Assembly: GCA_020634215.1 (NCBI GenBank)
Contig: JACKCD010000029.1
Span: 1-64,000, forward strand
DNA: 64,000 bases
Direction of reading: 5' to 3'
Source of the DNA: Ardenticatenaceae bacterium
GTDB lineage: Bacteria > Chloroflexota > Anaerolineae > Promineifilales > Promineifilaceae
Every line of letters begins with the position of its first letter. Position 1 is the first letter of the stretch. The notes below the pieces were generated by a model. That model ran no database searches. It was not told the DNA's origin and worked only from the letters and a program-made list of their open reading frames with translations. A program made the position numbers and the translations under genes. This document shows, one piece after another, positions 1-11,400 of the stretch.

Positions 1-3000
1 ACGGCCGGCAGTGACTACAGCAGCAGTAATGGAACGCTCGTCTTTCCGGCCGGCAGCAGCAGCCAAACCATCACCCTTGCCACCACCGATGACAGCGACG
101 AAGAAGACGACGAAAGCTTCACCCTCACCCTTAGCAGCCCCGAAAACGCTGTTTTGGGCAACAAACCCGCCGCCACCATCACCATTCTCGACAACGATGC
201 CCAGCCCCTGTCCGGCAAAGCCGTCATCATTGACGACTTTGAAAGTGGCCTGCCCAGCGGCACCGACGGCGACGGTATAGCCATAGGGTTCATCACCTGG
301 AATCACCCCAGCGCCTCCGTCACCATCACCACCACCGCCAACGTCCCTGCCCCCGTCCCCGGCGGTCAGGAAGGCAACCGCGTCCTGCAAGAGACGCTCA
401 CCCTCGGCACCGGCCAATGGGCAGGCTTTACCCACGCCTTCACCAATGACACCGCCGATCAATGGGTTCCCCAAGATTGGTCAACCTACGAAGGAATCAG
501 CTTCTGGCTCTACGGCCGCAACACCGGCGGCGTTATCTTTGTTGACATTCAAGATAACCGTAACCCTGGTTCCACCAGCGACGATGCCGAACGGTGGAGC
601 ATTGACATCCCCGATGACTTTGAAGGGTGGCGGCTCATCCAGCTTTCCTTTGACGATTTTAACCGCAAGGAAATTGGCAACGGTGCCCCCAACGACGGCT
701 TTAATCTCACCGCCGTCCACGGCTACGCCATCGGCGGCTTTGGCTCCGTGGACATGGGAACCCAGGATTACTTGGTAGATAACGTGGGGCTAATTGTCCG
801 CACCACCGTTATTGACGACTTCGAGAACAATCCCCTCCCCGTTGGGGAAGACAGCGACGGCGTAGGTGTGGGCTATGTCACCTGGAACCATCCATCAGCG
901 AGTGCCGTCATTACCACCACCACCACGCCACCTGTTCCCGTGCCGGACAGTGCAGCAGGCAACACCGTACTGCAAGAAACGCTAACCATTGGCACGGGTC
1001 AGTGGGCAGGTTTTACCCACGCCTTTACCAATGAAGCAGCCGATCAATGGCTCTCGCAGGATTGGAGCAGCTACGAGGGCATTTGCTTCTGGCTTTATGG
1101 CAACAACACCGGCGGCGTGCTGTTTGTAGACATCCTCGACAACCGCAACCCCGGCTCCACCAGCGACGATGCCGAACGGTGGAGTGTAGACATCCCCGAC
1201 AACTTTGCCGGATGGCAGCTCATTCAAATTCCGTTTGCGGATTTCCACCGCAAGGAAATTGGCAATGGTGCGCCTAACGATGGGCTGAATTTAACTGAAG
1301 TGCATGGCTATGCGATTGGTGGCTTTGGCTCGGTGGACATGGGGACGCAGGATTACTACATTGACGATGTGGCAATTTATGGCAACACTGGGACCGAACC
1401 GAAACCGCTAGAAGTGGCGTTTGCGGCGGCGAGTTTCACGGTGGGTGAGGGAAAAACGGCCGTTATTACCGCCAGCCTCACCACCACCAGCACCGAAACC
1501 GTTACCGTAGATTACCGCACCGCCGAAAGCAACGCCGTCGCCGACCGCGACTACCTGCCCACCAGCGGCACGCTCACCTTCGCCCCCGGCGAAACAGAAA
1601 AGAGTTTCACCGTTGAAACGCTCGACGACAGCAAACACAGCGGCGACCTCGGCGTGATGGTTAACCTGGCTAACGCCACCAACGCTAATCTTGGCTTTGT
1701 TCGCCGCGCCCTCCTCACCATTGTGGACGACGAAGCGGCCAACCCGCTGCTGCTAGACGACTTTGAAGGGTGGCATCCGTTTACTACCAGTGGCTTAGTA
1801 GAGCTTACCGTTACCGAGGTTGCGGCGGGGACTTCTCTGGCACTGCCGTATCAGGATGCGTATGAGCAAGTGTTGACGGCTAACTACATCACGACCGACG
1901 GTTCGGCCGGCATTGAACGCACCTTTGCCACTGGGCAGGATTGGAGCAACCAAGACGGACTTAGCTTCTGGTTCTACGGCAGCAACAGCGGCAAGACAAT
2001 GACCGTCAATCTGCTGGACAACCAAGCCGCCAACACTAGTGACGTGGCCGCCGAAGATTGGGTAATGGTTTGGAGCGACGAATTTGACGAAGCGGCGGGC
2101 ACGCCACCGAACCCCAACGTCTGGACGCATGAACTCGGCGATGGCTCGCTCAACGGCATTATCGGCTGGGGCAACAGCGAATCCCAGTTCTACACCAACA
2201 GCCCCGACAACGCTGCCACCGACGGCAACGGCAACATGGTCATCTCCCTGCTCAAGGAAGACCCGGCCACAACCGACCTGCTGTGCTGGTACGGCCCCTG
2301 TGAATACACCTCGGCGCGGCTCATCTCCTGGCACAAGGCTGAGTTTGAATACGGCCGCATTGAGGCACGGATTCAGGTTCCGCCCGGTGGTGATGGCCTC
2401 TGGCCCGCTTTCTGGGCACTCGGCAGCGACATCGGCGAAGTTGGCTGGCCGCAGTCGGGCGAAATTGACATTATGGAATATGTCAGCCGCATCCCCAACG
2501 AGATCTTTGGCACGCTCCACGGCCCCGGCTACTCTGGCGGGCAGTCGTTTGGCAACACCTATGATCTGGGTGAACATGTGGCAAACAATTACCACACCTT
2601 CACCATTGAATGGGGGCCAGACGAGATTCACTGGTTTGTGGATGGTATCAACTACCACAACGCCACGCCAACTGACGTGTCACCCAATGAATGGGTCTAC
2701 AACCACGACTTCTTCCTGCTGCTCAACATGGCAATCGGCGGTAACTTCGGCGGGACGATTGACGAAAATATTGTCTTCCCGCAGGAGATGAAGGTGGATT
2801 ATGTGCGCGTCTATCAGGCCGCGGACACGGCGGAGCGGTTTGAGGCCACCTTTGTGGATGACTTCACTGGCTGGCGCAAGATCAACATCCCGTTTGAGGC
2901 GTTTAGCCGCAGCATCAGCCAGCCGGCCGGTGCCCCTGATGATGGTTTAACGCTGACAGAGGTATGGGGCTACGGCTTCACCATGCCGGAAGGCAGCACA

Positions 3001-3072
3001 GGCAACTTCCACCTAGATCAAGTGCGGCTGTTTGAGATCACGCAAATGTATATGCCGGTTGTACGGCGGTAG
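1..3072 (+). CDS. Secreted multidomain GH16 glucanase (5-prime partial)
   Basis: Frame 1 is open from base 1, so the N-terminus lies outside the window; 1023 residues are visible. Order: end of a Calx-beta domain (residues 1-67); two CBM11-like carbohydrate-binding modules in tandem (about 75-265 and 270-462), near-copies of each other; a second Calx-beta domain (about 470-575); then a third CBM11-like module split by a GH16 catalytic domain (about 687-943). The GH16 motif E-I-D-I-M-E (E821, D823, E826) gives the nucleophile and acid/base expected for beta-1,3- or mixed-linkage glucanases. The C-terminus ends in MPVVRR, hydrophobic then basic. Likely secreted and acting on laminarin-like or mixed-linkage beta-glucans; the exact substrate cannot be read from sequence. 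AACGGCCGTT at 1455 encodes K-T-A-V in the second Calx-beta domain. Confidence 0.85.
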   Translation, partial: TAGSDYSSSNGTLVFPAGSSSQTITLATTDDSDEEDDESFTLTLSSPENAVLGNKPAATITILDNDAQPLSGKAVIIDDFESGLPSGTDGDGIAIGFITWNHPSASVTITTTANVPAPVPGGQEGNRVLQETLTLGTGQWAGFTHAFTNDTADQWVPQDWSTYEGISFWLYGRNTGGVIFVDIQDNRNPGSTSDDAERWSIDIPDDFEGWRLIQLSFDDFNRKEIGNGAPNDGFNLTAVHGYAIGGFGSVDMGTQDYLVDNVGLIVRTTVIDDFENNPLPVGEDSDGVGVGYVTWNHPSASAVITTTTTPPVPVPDSAAGNTVLQETLTIGTGQWAGFTHAFTNEAADQWLSQDWSSYEGICFWLYGNNTGGVLFVDILDNRNPGSTSDDAERWSVDIPDNFAGWQLIQIPFADFHRKEIGNGAPNDGLNLTEVHGYAIGGFGSVDMGTQDYYIDDVAIYGNTGTEPKPLEVAFAAASFTVGEGKTAVITASLTTTSTETVTVDYRTAESNAVADRDYLPTSGTLTFAPGETEKSFTVETLDDSKHSGDLGVMVNLANATNANLGFVRRALLTIVDDEAANPLLLDDFEGWHPFTTSGLVELTVTEVAAGTSLALPYQDAYEQVLTANYITTDGSAGIERTFATGQDWSNQDGLSFWFYGSNSGKTMTVNLLDNQAANTSDVAAEDWVMVWSDEFDEAAGTPPNPNVWTHELGDGSLNGIIGWGNSESQFYTNSPDNAATDGNGNMVISLLKEDPATTDLLCWYGPCEYTSARLISWHKAEFEYGRIEARIQVPPGGDGLWPAFWALGSDIGEVGWPQSGEIDIMEYVSRIPNEIFGTLHGPGYSGGQSFGNTYDLGEHVANNYHTFTIEWGPDEIHWFVDGINYHNATPTDVSPNEWVYNHDFFLLLNMAIGGNFGGTIDENIVFPQEMKVDYVRVYQAADTAERFEATFVDDFTGWRKINIPFEAFSRSISQPAGAPDDGLTLTEVWGYGFTMPEGSTGNFHLDQVRLFEITQMYMPVVRR

Positions 3073-3080
3073 GAAATAGA

Positions 3081-3119
3081 GATTGGAGATTGGGGATGAG
3101 TAAGCTCCAATCTCCAATC
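3081..3119. repeat. Intergenic inverted repeat, GGAGATT family
   Basis: Arms 3081-3093 and 3107-3119 are perfectly complementary over 13 bp around a 13-nt loop; each arm is a period-7 tandem repeat. It begins 9 nt after the GH16 stop and may act as a transcription terminator, although no U-tract follows. The rest of the gap to htpG (3120-3362) shows no gene. A TACAAT at 3322-3327 could be an htpG -10 box, but I see no well-spaced -35. Confidence 0.8.
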
Positions 3120-3362
3120 CTCACCTAAGGTTTTTTCAAGAAAATAATGACCCCTGCTCAAGCTAAAAAAGCCGTGAGCCAAGGCCAAAACACTGCTTTT
3201 TCGGATCATTGATTTTCGGCTCTGGCCTAAATGTCCGCCTCAAAACCAATTTCCCGAAAAACGATGGTTTGTTTACGTTTATCTAACTATTTCGGGGTAT
3301 GATTGGGTCGCCTAAAAAAGATACAATAACGTTCGTTGAACAAGGACAAACGAGGTGAAAGT

Positions 3363-5282
3363 ATGAGTGACGCAGCAGCCGCTGCCGAGGCGGCAAACGC
3401 TTATCAATTTAAGGCTGAAATCAAACAGCTTTTGCACATTTTAGTCCATTCGCTTTACCAAGACCGCGAGATTTTTTTGCGGGAGTTGGTTTCAAATGCT
3501 TCTGATGCCCTCACGCGATTCCATTTTGAATCGCTGACCAATCGTGATGTTTTAGACCCGGAAGCAGAGCTGGCTATTAGGATTGAAGTGCCAGAGGTCG
3601 AAGAGGGGCAACCCAAGCGCATTGTCATTAAGGACAGCGGGCTGGGGATGACAGCCGAAGAGTTGGTACAGAATTTGGGAACTATTGCCCAATCAGGGGC
3701 ACGCCAGTTTTTGGAAAAGCTGGGTGAAGCCAAGAGCGAAAGCAACGGCATGGATGCCGACAGCGTGATTGGGCAGTTTGGGGTGGGCTTCTATTCGGTG
3801 TTTATGGTGGCTGATGAGGTGCAGGTTGTTTCACGCAGTCATCGGCTTGACGCAGAAGCGGCAATGTGGATTTCTGATGGCGGTGATTCCTTCCAGGTAC
3901 GGCCGGCCGACAAGTCTGATCGCGGCACTGAAATTCACGTGACGCTGAAAAAGGATGCCGAGGAGTTTGCCAGCGAGTGGAAGCTGCGGCAGATCATCAA
4001 AAAGCATTCTGATTTTGTCCGCTACCCGATTTATGTGGGCGAGGAGCAGGCTAACCGGCAGGAGTCGCTGTGGCGTAAACGGCCGTCTGATGTTGAAGCC
4101 GAGGCCTACAAGCAGTTCTACCAGCAAATGACGATGGACTTTGAGGAGCCATTGGCGACCATCCATTTTTCCTCCGACCTGCCGGTGAACGTGCGGGCGC
4201 TGCTGTTTGTCCCAGCCAAGCGGGAACCGGGCATTTTGGCTTCGCGCAAAGAACCGGGGGTCATGCTTTACTCCCACAACGTGCTGATTCAGGACTATTG
4301 CACCGACCTGCTGCCAAGCTGGCTTGGCTTTGTAGATGGGGTGGTGGATTCGGAAGATTTGCCGCTGAACGTGAGCCGCGAAACGGTGCAAAATAACCGC
4401 CTGATGAGCCAGCTTGGGCGCACCATTCGCAAGCGGGTGCTGCGCGAACTGGGGCAGCTGGCCGAGAAAGAGCCGGAGAAATATGCTGGCTTTTGGCGTG
4501 AATTTAGCCGTGTTCTGAAAGAAGGGCTGGCAACGGACATGGATCCGCAGGCGAAGGAAGATATTTTGCCCTTGCTACGCTACCATTCGTCGGCCGACGA
4601 AACGGCGTTGACCTCGCTGGACAGCTATATTGAGCGGATGCCGGCCGACCAGGAAGCCATCTACTATGTGCTGGGCGACAGCGTGCGTTCGGTTGCCAAC
4701 AGCCCCCACCTTGACCCGTTTAAGGCGCGGAACCTGGAGGTGCTATACTGGACGGAGCCGCTGGACACCTTTATGGCGACGGTCATTACGGAGTACAAGG
4801 ACAAGCCGATTAAGAATGTGGATGATGCGGATATTGAGCTGCCGGAGCAGCCGGAGGAGGAGAAGGAAGAGGAAGAAACGGCCGTTTCTGACAAAGCCTA
4901 CAACCTCTTCGTGGGGCGCTGCGTCACCACGCTGGGCGACCGGGTGAAGGAAGTTCGCACCTCCAAAGTGCTTAAGAGCAGCCCGGTGCGGCTGGTGGCT
5001 CCCGACGGCACCCCCAACCGCGAAATGGATCGTATCCAACGTTTCCTGAACCAAAATTACGAAGTGCCGCAGCGCATCATGGAACTCAACCGGCGGCATC
5101 CGCTGGTGTTGGATTTGGCAAATCTGACCGAGAAGCAGCCAGATAGCGACCTCATCAACCTCGCCATTGAGCAGCTTTACGCCAGCGCCCTGGTGCAAGA
5201 AGGGCTGCACCCCAACCCCGCCGAAATGCTGCCGCGCATCCAGCAGTTGCTGGAGATGGCGGCGAAAGCGGTGAATAAGTAG
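3363..5282 (+). CDS. htpG: Molecular chaperone HtpG (Hsp90)
   Basis: 639 residues, normal length for bacterial Hsp90. The ATP-dependent dimeric chaperone signature is clear: the N-terminal GHKL ATPase with E-L-V-S-N-A-S-D-A near residue 45, the D-S-G-L-G-M ATP lid segment, and G-Q-F-G-V-G-F-Y-S. The middle domain contains L-P-L-N-V-S-R-E. The ATG at 3363 is chosen because GAGGTG sits 5 nt upstream; an in-frame TTG at 3336 lacks a ribosome site. A highly acidic linker (E/K-rich, about residues 498-510) precedes the C-terminal dimerisation domain; AACGGCCGTT at 4877 encodes T-A-V at its end. It stands alone between unrelated genes, in the same direction as the GH16 gene upstream. Confidence 0.97.
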   Translation: MSDAAAAAEAANAYQFKAEIKQLLHILVHSLYQDREIFLRELVSNASDALTRFHFESLTNRDVLDPEAELAIRIEVPEVEEGQPKRIVIKDSGLGMTAEELVQNLGTIAQSGARQFLEKLGEAKSESNGMDADSVIGQFGVGFYSVFMVADEVQVVSRSHRLDAEAAMWISDGGDSFQVRPADKSDRGTEIHVTLKKDAEEFASEWKLRQIIKKHSDFVRYPIYVGEEQANRQESLWRKRPSDVEAEAYKQFYQQMTMDFEEPLATIHFSSDLPVNVRALLFVPAKREPGILASRKEPGVMLYSHNVLIQDYCTDLLPSWLGFVDGVVDSEDLPLNVSRETVQNNRLMSQLGRTIRKRVLRELGQLAEKEPEKYAGFWREFSRVLKEGLATDMDPQAKEDILPLLRYHSSADETALTSLDSYIERMPADQEAIYYVLGDSVRSVANSPHLDPFKARNLEVLYWTEPLDTFMATVITEYKDKPIKNVDDADIELPEQPEEEKEEEETAVSDKAYNLFVGRCVTTLGDRVKEVRTSKVLKSSPVRLVAPDGTPNREMDRIQRFLNQNYEVPQRIMELNRRHPLVLDLANLTEKQPDSDLINLAIEQLYASALVQEGLHPNPAEMLPRIQQLLEMAAKAVNK

Positions 5283-5292
5283 GGTGTAGGGA

Positions 5293-5333
5293 GTAGGGAG
5301 TAGGGTGTGAACGCTTCACGCCCCACTCCCTAC
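5293..5333. repeat. Intergenic inverted repeat, GTAGGGA family
   Basis: Arms 5293-5311 and 5315-5333 (19 bp, two mismatches, 3-nt loop). The left arm is a period-7 tandem of GTAGGGA. It lies directly after htpG and before the convergent end of the giant gene, a position suited to a bidirectional terminator. Confidence 0.75.
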
Positions 5334-5352
5334 GCACTTCCCCACACCTTTT

Positions 5353-5405
5353 CCGCCAACTCAACCACCAATGCCAGCTTGCGCCGCTGGTCGTTGAGTT
5401 GGCGG
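5353..5405 (-). pseudogene. Inverted repeat with possible C-terminal gene fragment
   Basis: Arms 5353-5365 and 5393-5405 are perfect 13-bp complements. On the minus strand a short frame upstream of a stop near 5332 reads like the helical C-terminus of a protein (R-Q-L-N-D-Q-R-R-K-L-A-L-V-V-E-L-A-E-K-V), but has no start and is too short to identify. It may be a gene remnant or chance. Nothing else is seen in 5334-5461. Confidence 0.25.
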
Positions 5406-5461
5406 GTTGCCAGCGACCGAATAAATGGTCGAATTCACAAGAACCGAAACATTCTAATCCG

Positions 5462-8400
5462 TCATTGACCTGGTTGAATAGCAAAGCCAACTTTCCCAAC
5501 CTGATTTGAGAGAACCTCACCGGAGCTATTTGTCACACGGATGAGATAGAAGTAGCTGCTGCTGTTGGCGGCTACACCGACATGGGTAAAAGTTAAGGTT
5601 TCTCCTGCCGTCGTGCCTTGAATATCGCTCAACTTCACGGCCTCAGGATCAGAGATAGCAAAGTAAGGAACAGGACTATACCACACTTCGTAGTTACCGC
5701 TTTGTACCGTATGCACCCAATTTAGCACCACATCATTGCCATTTTTGCTGATGGAGACAGTGGGGGCGGTGGCAAAGGTGGCCGTTACCGCTTGCGCCGT
5801 GTCCATCGTCACCACACAACTGTCCGTGCCGCTGCAAGCCCCGCTCCACCCGTCAAAGATGGAGCCGCTGGCGGCGACGGCGGAGAGGGTTACGACCGTG
5901 CCGGAGTTAAAGGCTTGGACACAATCACCGCCACTGGAACTACAAGCGATGCCGGCCGGGTTACTGGTGACAGACCCACTGCCTGCGCCGGCCGTTGTGA
6001 CCGTCAACGTTTGCGTGTCGCTGGTGGTGAAAACGGCCGTTACTTGGGTATCCGCCGTCACCGTCACCGTCACCGTCGCCTGCGTCCCGCTGACAGCACC
6101 GCTCCAGCCAGTAAACGTCGCGCCGGGAGCGGCAGCGGCCGTCATTGAGATCACGGAGCCATACGATATTTCCTGGCTACAGTCGGCGGCACAGGTGACA
6201 TCCACAAGGCCAATCGCCACGCTGCCGCTGCCCACCAAATTCACATCCAGGGTATAGGTGATGGGGGTGAAGACCGCCAGGATGCTCTTTTCTTCCGTCA
6301 TCGTCACCGTTGTGGTGATGCTGGTGCTAAACAATGTGTCGCTTTGCTGCTCACGCCAGCCGGTAAAGGTGTGGCCAACGCCAGAGGTGGCCGTCACCGT
6401 CACCACTTCACCGGCGGTGAATGCCGTTTTATCCGGCACTATTCCTACCGCGCCGTCCCCCGTCCAGCCGACGTTCAGCCCGTAAGTGATTGGCTCAAAG
6501 ACGGCCTGTAGATTCGTGTTACCCGTGATTGCCAGCGATTGCGTCGCCGTGATTCCGCTAAGACCAAGTGCCCAATGGGAAAACGCCCAATCAGTTGCAG
6601 GAACGGCCGTTACATTAACCACCTCGTCATAGCTGTAGCTGCTCTGCACCGGGTCTACCAGAACCGTGCCGCTGCCAATGATTGAAGTTTCGACAGTATA
6701 GGTAGCTGTGGCAAAGATGGCCGTGACAGACTTGTCCTCGTCCATCGTCAGGCTTTGGCCCGCGCCATCGCCAGACAGATCGCCGCTCCAGCTTTGCAGC
6801 TTGTAACCAGGGTCGGGTACAGCCAGCACAGAAACGACATCACCATAGACATAGCCTGCCTGATCGGGGCTGACAACAACCGACCCATTCCCGCTGACGT
6901 TTGTTGTCACCGTGTAACTGTCCTGGGTGAAGGTGGCCGTAATCACCTTGTTGCCATTCATGGTGACGTTTTTGGCCGCATTGCTGCCCGTCACATCACC
7001 ACTCCAGCCGCTGAAGCTCCAACCCGTTTCGGCCACCGCATTCAAGGCCACCAAATCATTGTAGGCATAGGTCGTTTGCAGAGGTGTTTGGCCGACGCTG
7101 CCATTGCCAACCACGGCCACATTCAGCGTGTAGGCTAGGGGGGCAAAAACGGCCGTTATGCTCCGATCCTGATTCATCGTCAGCGTTTGGCTAATTTGTG
7201 ACCCACTCAAAGCACCCTGCCAACCGCTGAAGCCCCAGCCCGCATCCTCAATGGCTGTTAGATTGAGAACCGTACCGGCAGGATAGCTGCCAGACGGAAC
7301 CGAGACAGAGCCACCGCCCGTGGTATTCACGGTCAGGTTATACGTCACCAGTTTGAAAGCCGGCCCACCGGGATCGGTAATCGTGCCGTTGGCACTCAGA
7401 TCGCTGTCACCACGCGCCCCATCCACGAAATACAGGGAGATTGTGTTACCGACTAACTCCGCACCCGTATCTGTGCCGACATCGTAATCAAACTCATACC
7501 AACCATTGGTTGTGTCATATTTGTAGTAGGTGTTGATACCGACGGCTGAGGTCAGGTACAGGGTCACTTCGGCACTGCCGCCCGCCCCCATCCCGCTCAG
7601 ATGGAAGGTGGGGAAACCCAGCGGGAAATCAACGTCTGTGGGTAAACTGCCCGCGCCGCTTGTTGGGGTGGCCGGGAAGCTGACGTTGGTAAACGTCATG
7701 CCCGGACTGGCCGCCAACGTCACATATTGCCCCGTAATTGGGCTGGGCAGCGAGGCGACGTTCATCTGTGCTTTGTCTGGTGTGCCGTCGCTGTTGCCAT
7801 CGCCGCCGTTTGGTGCGCCATCTTCCAGATGGCTGGCTGCGCCGTCGCCCAGCACGTTAACCGTAAACGTAGTATTTGCTGTACTTGCATGGATGGTCAC
7901 GGTACGACTGCCTTCGGCACTGCCAGCGGGCAAGCTCCATGACCAGACCCCATTGCCCTCATCAACAACCATTCCTTCGGAAGCCGACCAGCTAAAGGCG
8001 GCATCCGGCGGTGTGTAGGTGCCGCTATTGGTCACGATTTGGCTTTCGTCGCCGCCAACGGTGGCCTGATCCACGTTGAGGCTGGGGGTGATGCCTGTGA
8101 TGGTGAGCTGCTTGCTGGCGGCAACGTGGGTGCCGTCTTCGTCTGTCAGGTTGACGGTGATGGTGGGGTGCAAACGGCCGTTTCCATACACATGCCCCAA
8201 CGAACCGCCACCCAACGAAGCAAAACAGTCTGAGGTCGTCTCGTCGCCCCAATCAAGGCTACACGCCGTCACCGTGTCTGGCCCTGGGTCAAACACAGAG
8301 CCAAGCGCCAGGTTGTACGTCGCGCCAACTGCCACTTGGTTGGTTCCCGTTATGGGAACGGTGGGCAGGACATTGACCACTGTCAGCGGGAAGGTGTGGG

Positions 8401-11400
8401 TGATTACTACGCCACCCTCGTTAAAGATGCCCACAAGATCAACCAGCTGCGACTCATCTGGTCCGTCTGTTGTGGTATAGGTCCACGTCCACGTCAGATT
8501 GATTGTGTCCTGAGCTATTGCGCCAACCGAGGGGCCGGGGAAGAGCAGTGACCAAGCGCCTGATGAATCAACGACCGTGCCGGTGAGAACGGCCGTTTCT
8601 CCCTCATTCACCATGACCGCCTCTTGGGATGGCACAATGTCAAAGTCCAAAATGAATGGCGTTGTCACCGAGGCTTCATCATTCGCCGGATTAAAGTCGG
8701 TCACGCCACTGATGTCACGGATGGACACGGTGTTGATCACCTCGTTAGCTGGCGGCGGCGTAAAGCTGGGGGCTAAGGTAAAGGTGATGGTTCCGCTTGC
8801 GCCCGGCGCAACCTCGCCCAGTTGATAGGTGCAGGTGCCGCCCGTGTAGATACTGTCGCAGCGCCAGCCGGTCTCGAAATTGGCAAAACTGGACTGGGCA
8901 CCGGGCGGCAGCGGCTCAACCAGTTCCGCAACGGCCGTTTGATCACTGCTCAAATTGCTGTAGGTAATCGTGTAAACGGGTGTCGGTTGCGAATCGTCAT
9001 AGTAAAGCGGGTTGCCATCGCTGACAATCGAAACCGCCAAATCAACGCCGCCGTTAATCGGTACCTCCGCAGACCCAACATTGTCGGCTGGATTGTTGTC
9101 GTTGCCATCCACCTCGATGGTGACGGTATTGGAGATGGTTGTCGTCCCCGCTGACCACGTATTGGCGGCGGTGACGGCAAAGGTGGCCGAACCACTCTCC
9201 CCAGCAGCCAATGCCCCAACTGTCAAGATACATTCATTTCCGGCCGAACCATCCGGCGTACAGTTCCAGCCCGCATCGCTCAGTGCCGCGTTAAAGCTGG
9301 AATCAACCGGCACGACTTCGTGCAGGCTGACCCCAGATACGGGGGCGAGTGTGGTATTGGTGTAATGGATGGTAAACGTAACGGGATCACCCAACTCGAC
9401 CAGCGTGGCGTTGGTTTGCTTTGAGACGGTCACATCCGGCGGAATGACGGCTAGATCCCAAGCACCCTCGACAAAGCTGCTGTTGCCGCTGCTGTCCGTC
9501 ACCAACAGATCGATCTTGTAGGAACCTTGTGCCAGGGTTGGCAAGGCATATTGCCAAGTGGTAAATAGCGCGTTGGCGGTGTCTAGCGTTACACTGTTCC
9601 ATGTTCCGGCAAATTGCCCAGCATCCCGCTCTTCATAGCTGCGAATCCGCAGGCTTAACGCGCTGATGGTGCTGTTGACCGGATGGGCAATGTCGTAAAT
9701 CGTCTCGGCATCGAGTGATTTACCAAAAATGACTAGTTCGTCCAGCGAGCCGCCATAGTAGCTGCTGCCACGGGCGCGACCCAACTCAATCTCATCTTCG
9801 GCGGCCAGCGCACTATGCCCCGTTGAGGGGTCGCCAACGGCAACACCGTTGACAAAGAAGCTGCGCTCACCGGCTTCGGCATCGAAACGCCAGGCCAGGT
9901 GTACCCATTCGCCGGTGGGAATGGCATCGGTCAGGGTGGTGTCGTCGCCGCCGTAGCCGAGCGTAGAACGGCCGTTTTCCAAACCAAGCAATAGCCCATC
10001 GCCGGGCGTGGCTGGCGAGCTGCCCAAAATCGGGAAACTGCCCGTCCAATCGTCCGCCTTGACCCAGGCCATGACGGTGAAGCTGCCGTCGAGCAAACCC
10101 AGTTGCCCAGCCGTCACGGTGGTTGTAACCGTCTCATTGCCACCAAAATGTAGCACATCATCAACGCCATCAAAGGCGATGGCCGTGCCGCGCTGTCCGG
10201 CAACGCCGCTGGTGGGGCAGGCTGTGGTTGCACACTGCATCGCAAACTTGGTTTTTGCGCCATCGGCCCACAGCCCCGCGCCATCTTCAAAGTGGAGGTG
10301 TAACGTCCGGCCATCCGCTGGGTAGGGGGGTTCCCCGGCCACGCCTGTCACCATTTCGCCATTGGTGGTGACGAAATAGTGGTCGCTTCGGGTTACGTCG
10401 GCGTAAGGCGGCAGCCCATCCAGATTGATCGGCTTGGTTGTGGTGGCGCTGTTGCCCACCTCATCCTGCGCCGTCGCCACGACGGTGTAGCTACCGTATG
10501 GCACTGTCGCAAATGGCTGGCTGACCTGCCAGTTGCCGGCACCATCAAGGGTGGCGATCTGGTTGCCGCCCACCAGTTCATTTTGCCAATCAAGGGTGTG
10601 GATGGTCACGCCATTGGCTGGCACGCCGCTTTGGCTGTCAACGGCCGTTCCGCTCAAAGCCACACTGTCAATCGCCTGCACAACGGCCGAACTATTGCTG
10701 ATTGTCACCGTCGGGGCTTGCCCGTCAACCGTAATCACGGCCGATTTGATTGTCGAGACGTTGCCACCTGCATCGGTGGCGCGGGCCTCAAGGGTGTAGG
10801 AGCCGCTGTTTTGTTGGAAGTAGAACAGCCAGGCACTGCTGTTGGCCGCCTGATTATTGGCCGACGTGGCTTCCTGCCAACTGCCGCCGTTAATGCGGTA
10901 TTCAACCTTGGTGACGGGGCTGGTGGCATCGTCTGCGCCAATGTAGAGGACGGTTTGGGCGGTGTTGAGAATAACGGCCGTTTTGCTCAAATCCACCGTC
11001 GGCAAATCCGCATCAATGTAGAGCGAATGCTGACTAACCACATCATACCACGCCGCCTGATAATTGTAGAGATCGGCAGCGGCACTGGCCGTTAGCACAG
11101 AAGGGGCAACTGTCACTTCATCCATGCCGCCGCTAAACCCTTGCCCCAGGCGAATGGGGTTGGCCGCCGTACAAACGCTGTTACCAATGCCACTTGTTGT
11201 TCCCGCCAAGGCACCATTGATATAGATCTTCATTTCGCCACTGGTCGCGTCATGGGTTGCCAATACGTGGTTCCACTGATTTTCCAGCAGCGGGGTCGCG
11301 GCATCAACCCAATGCCAGTTCCCTTCACCATTCAAGCAAGCAGATTGGCGGTCAAAACGCACCGTCAGGCTATTGTCCAACAGCCACAGCCGGAAATTGG

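Noticed and set aside
1795..2658. A 287-codon minus-strand frame opposite the GH16 domain
   Set aside because: Antisense to clear GH16 motifs, no recognisable domain, no ribosome site.
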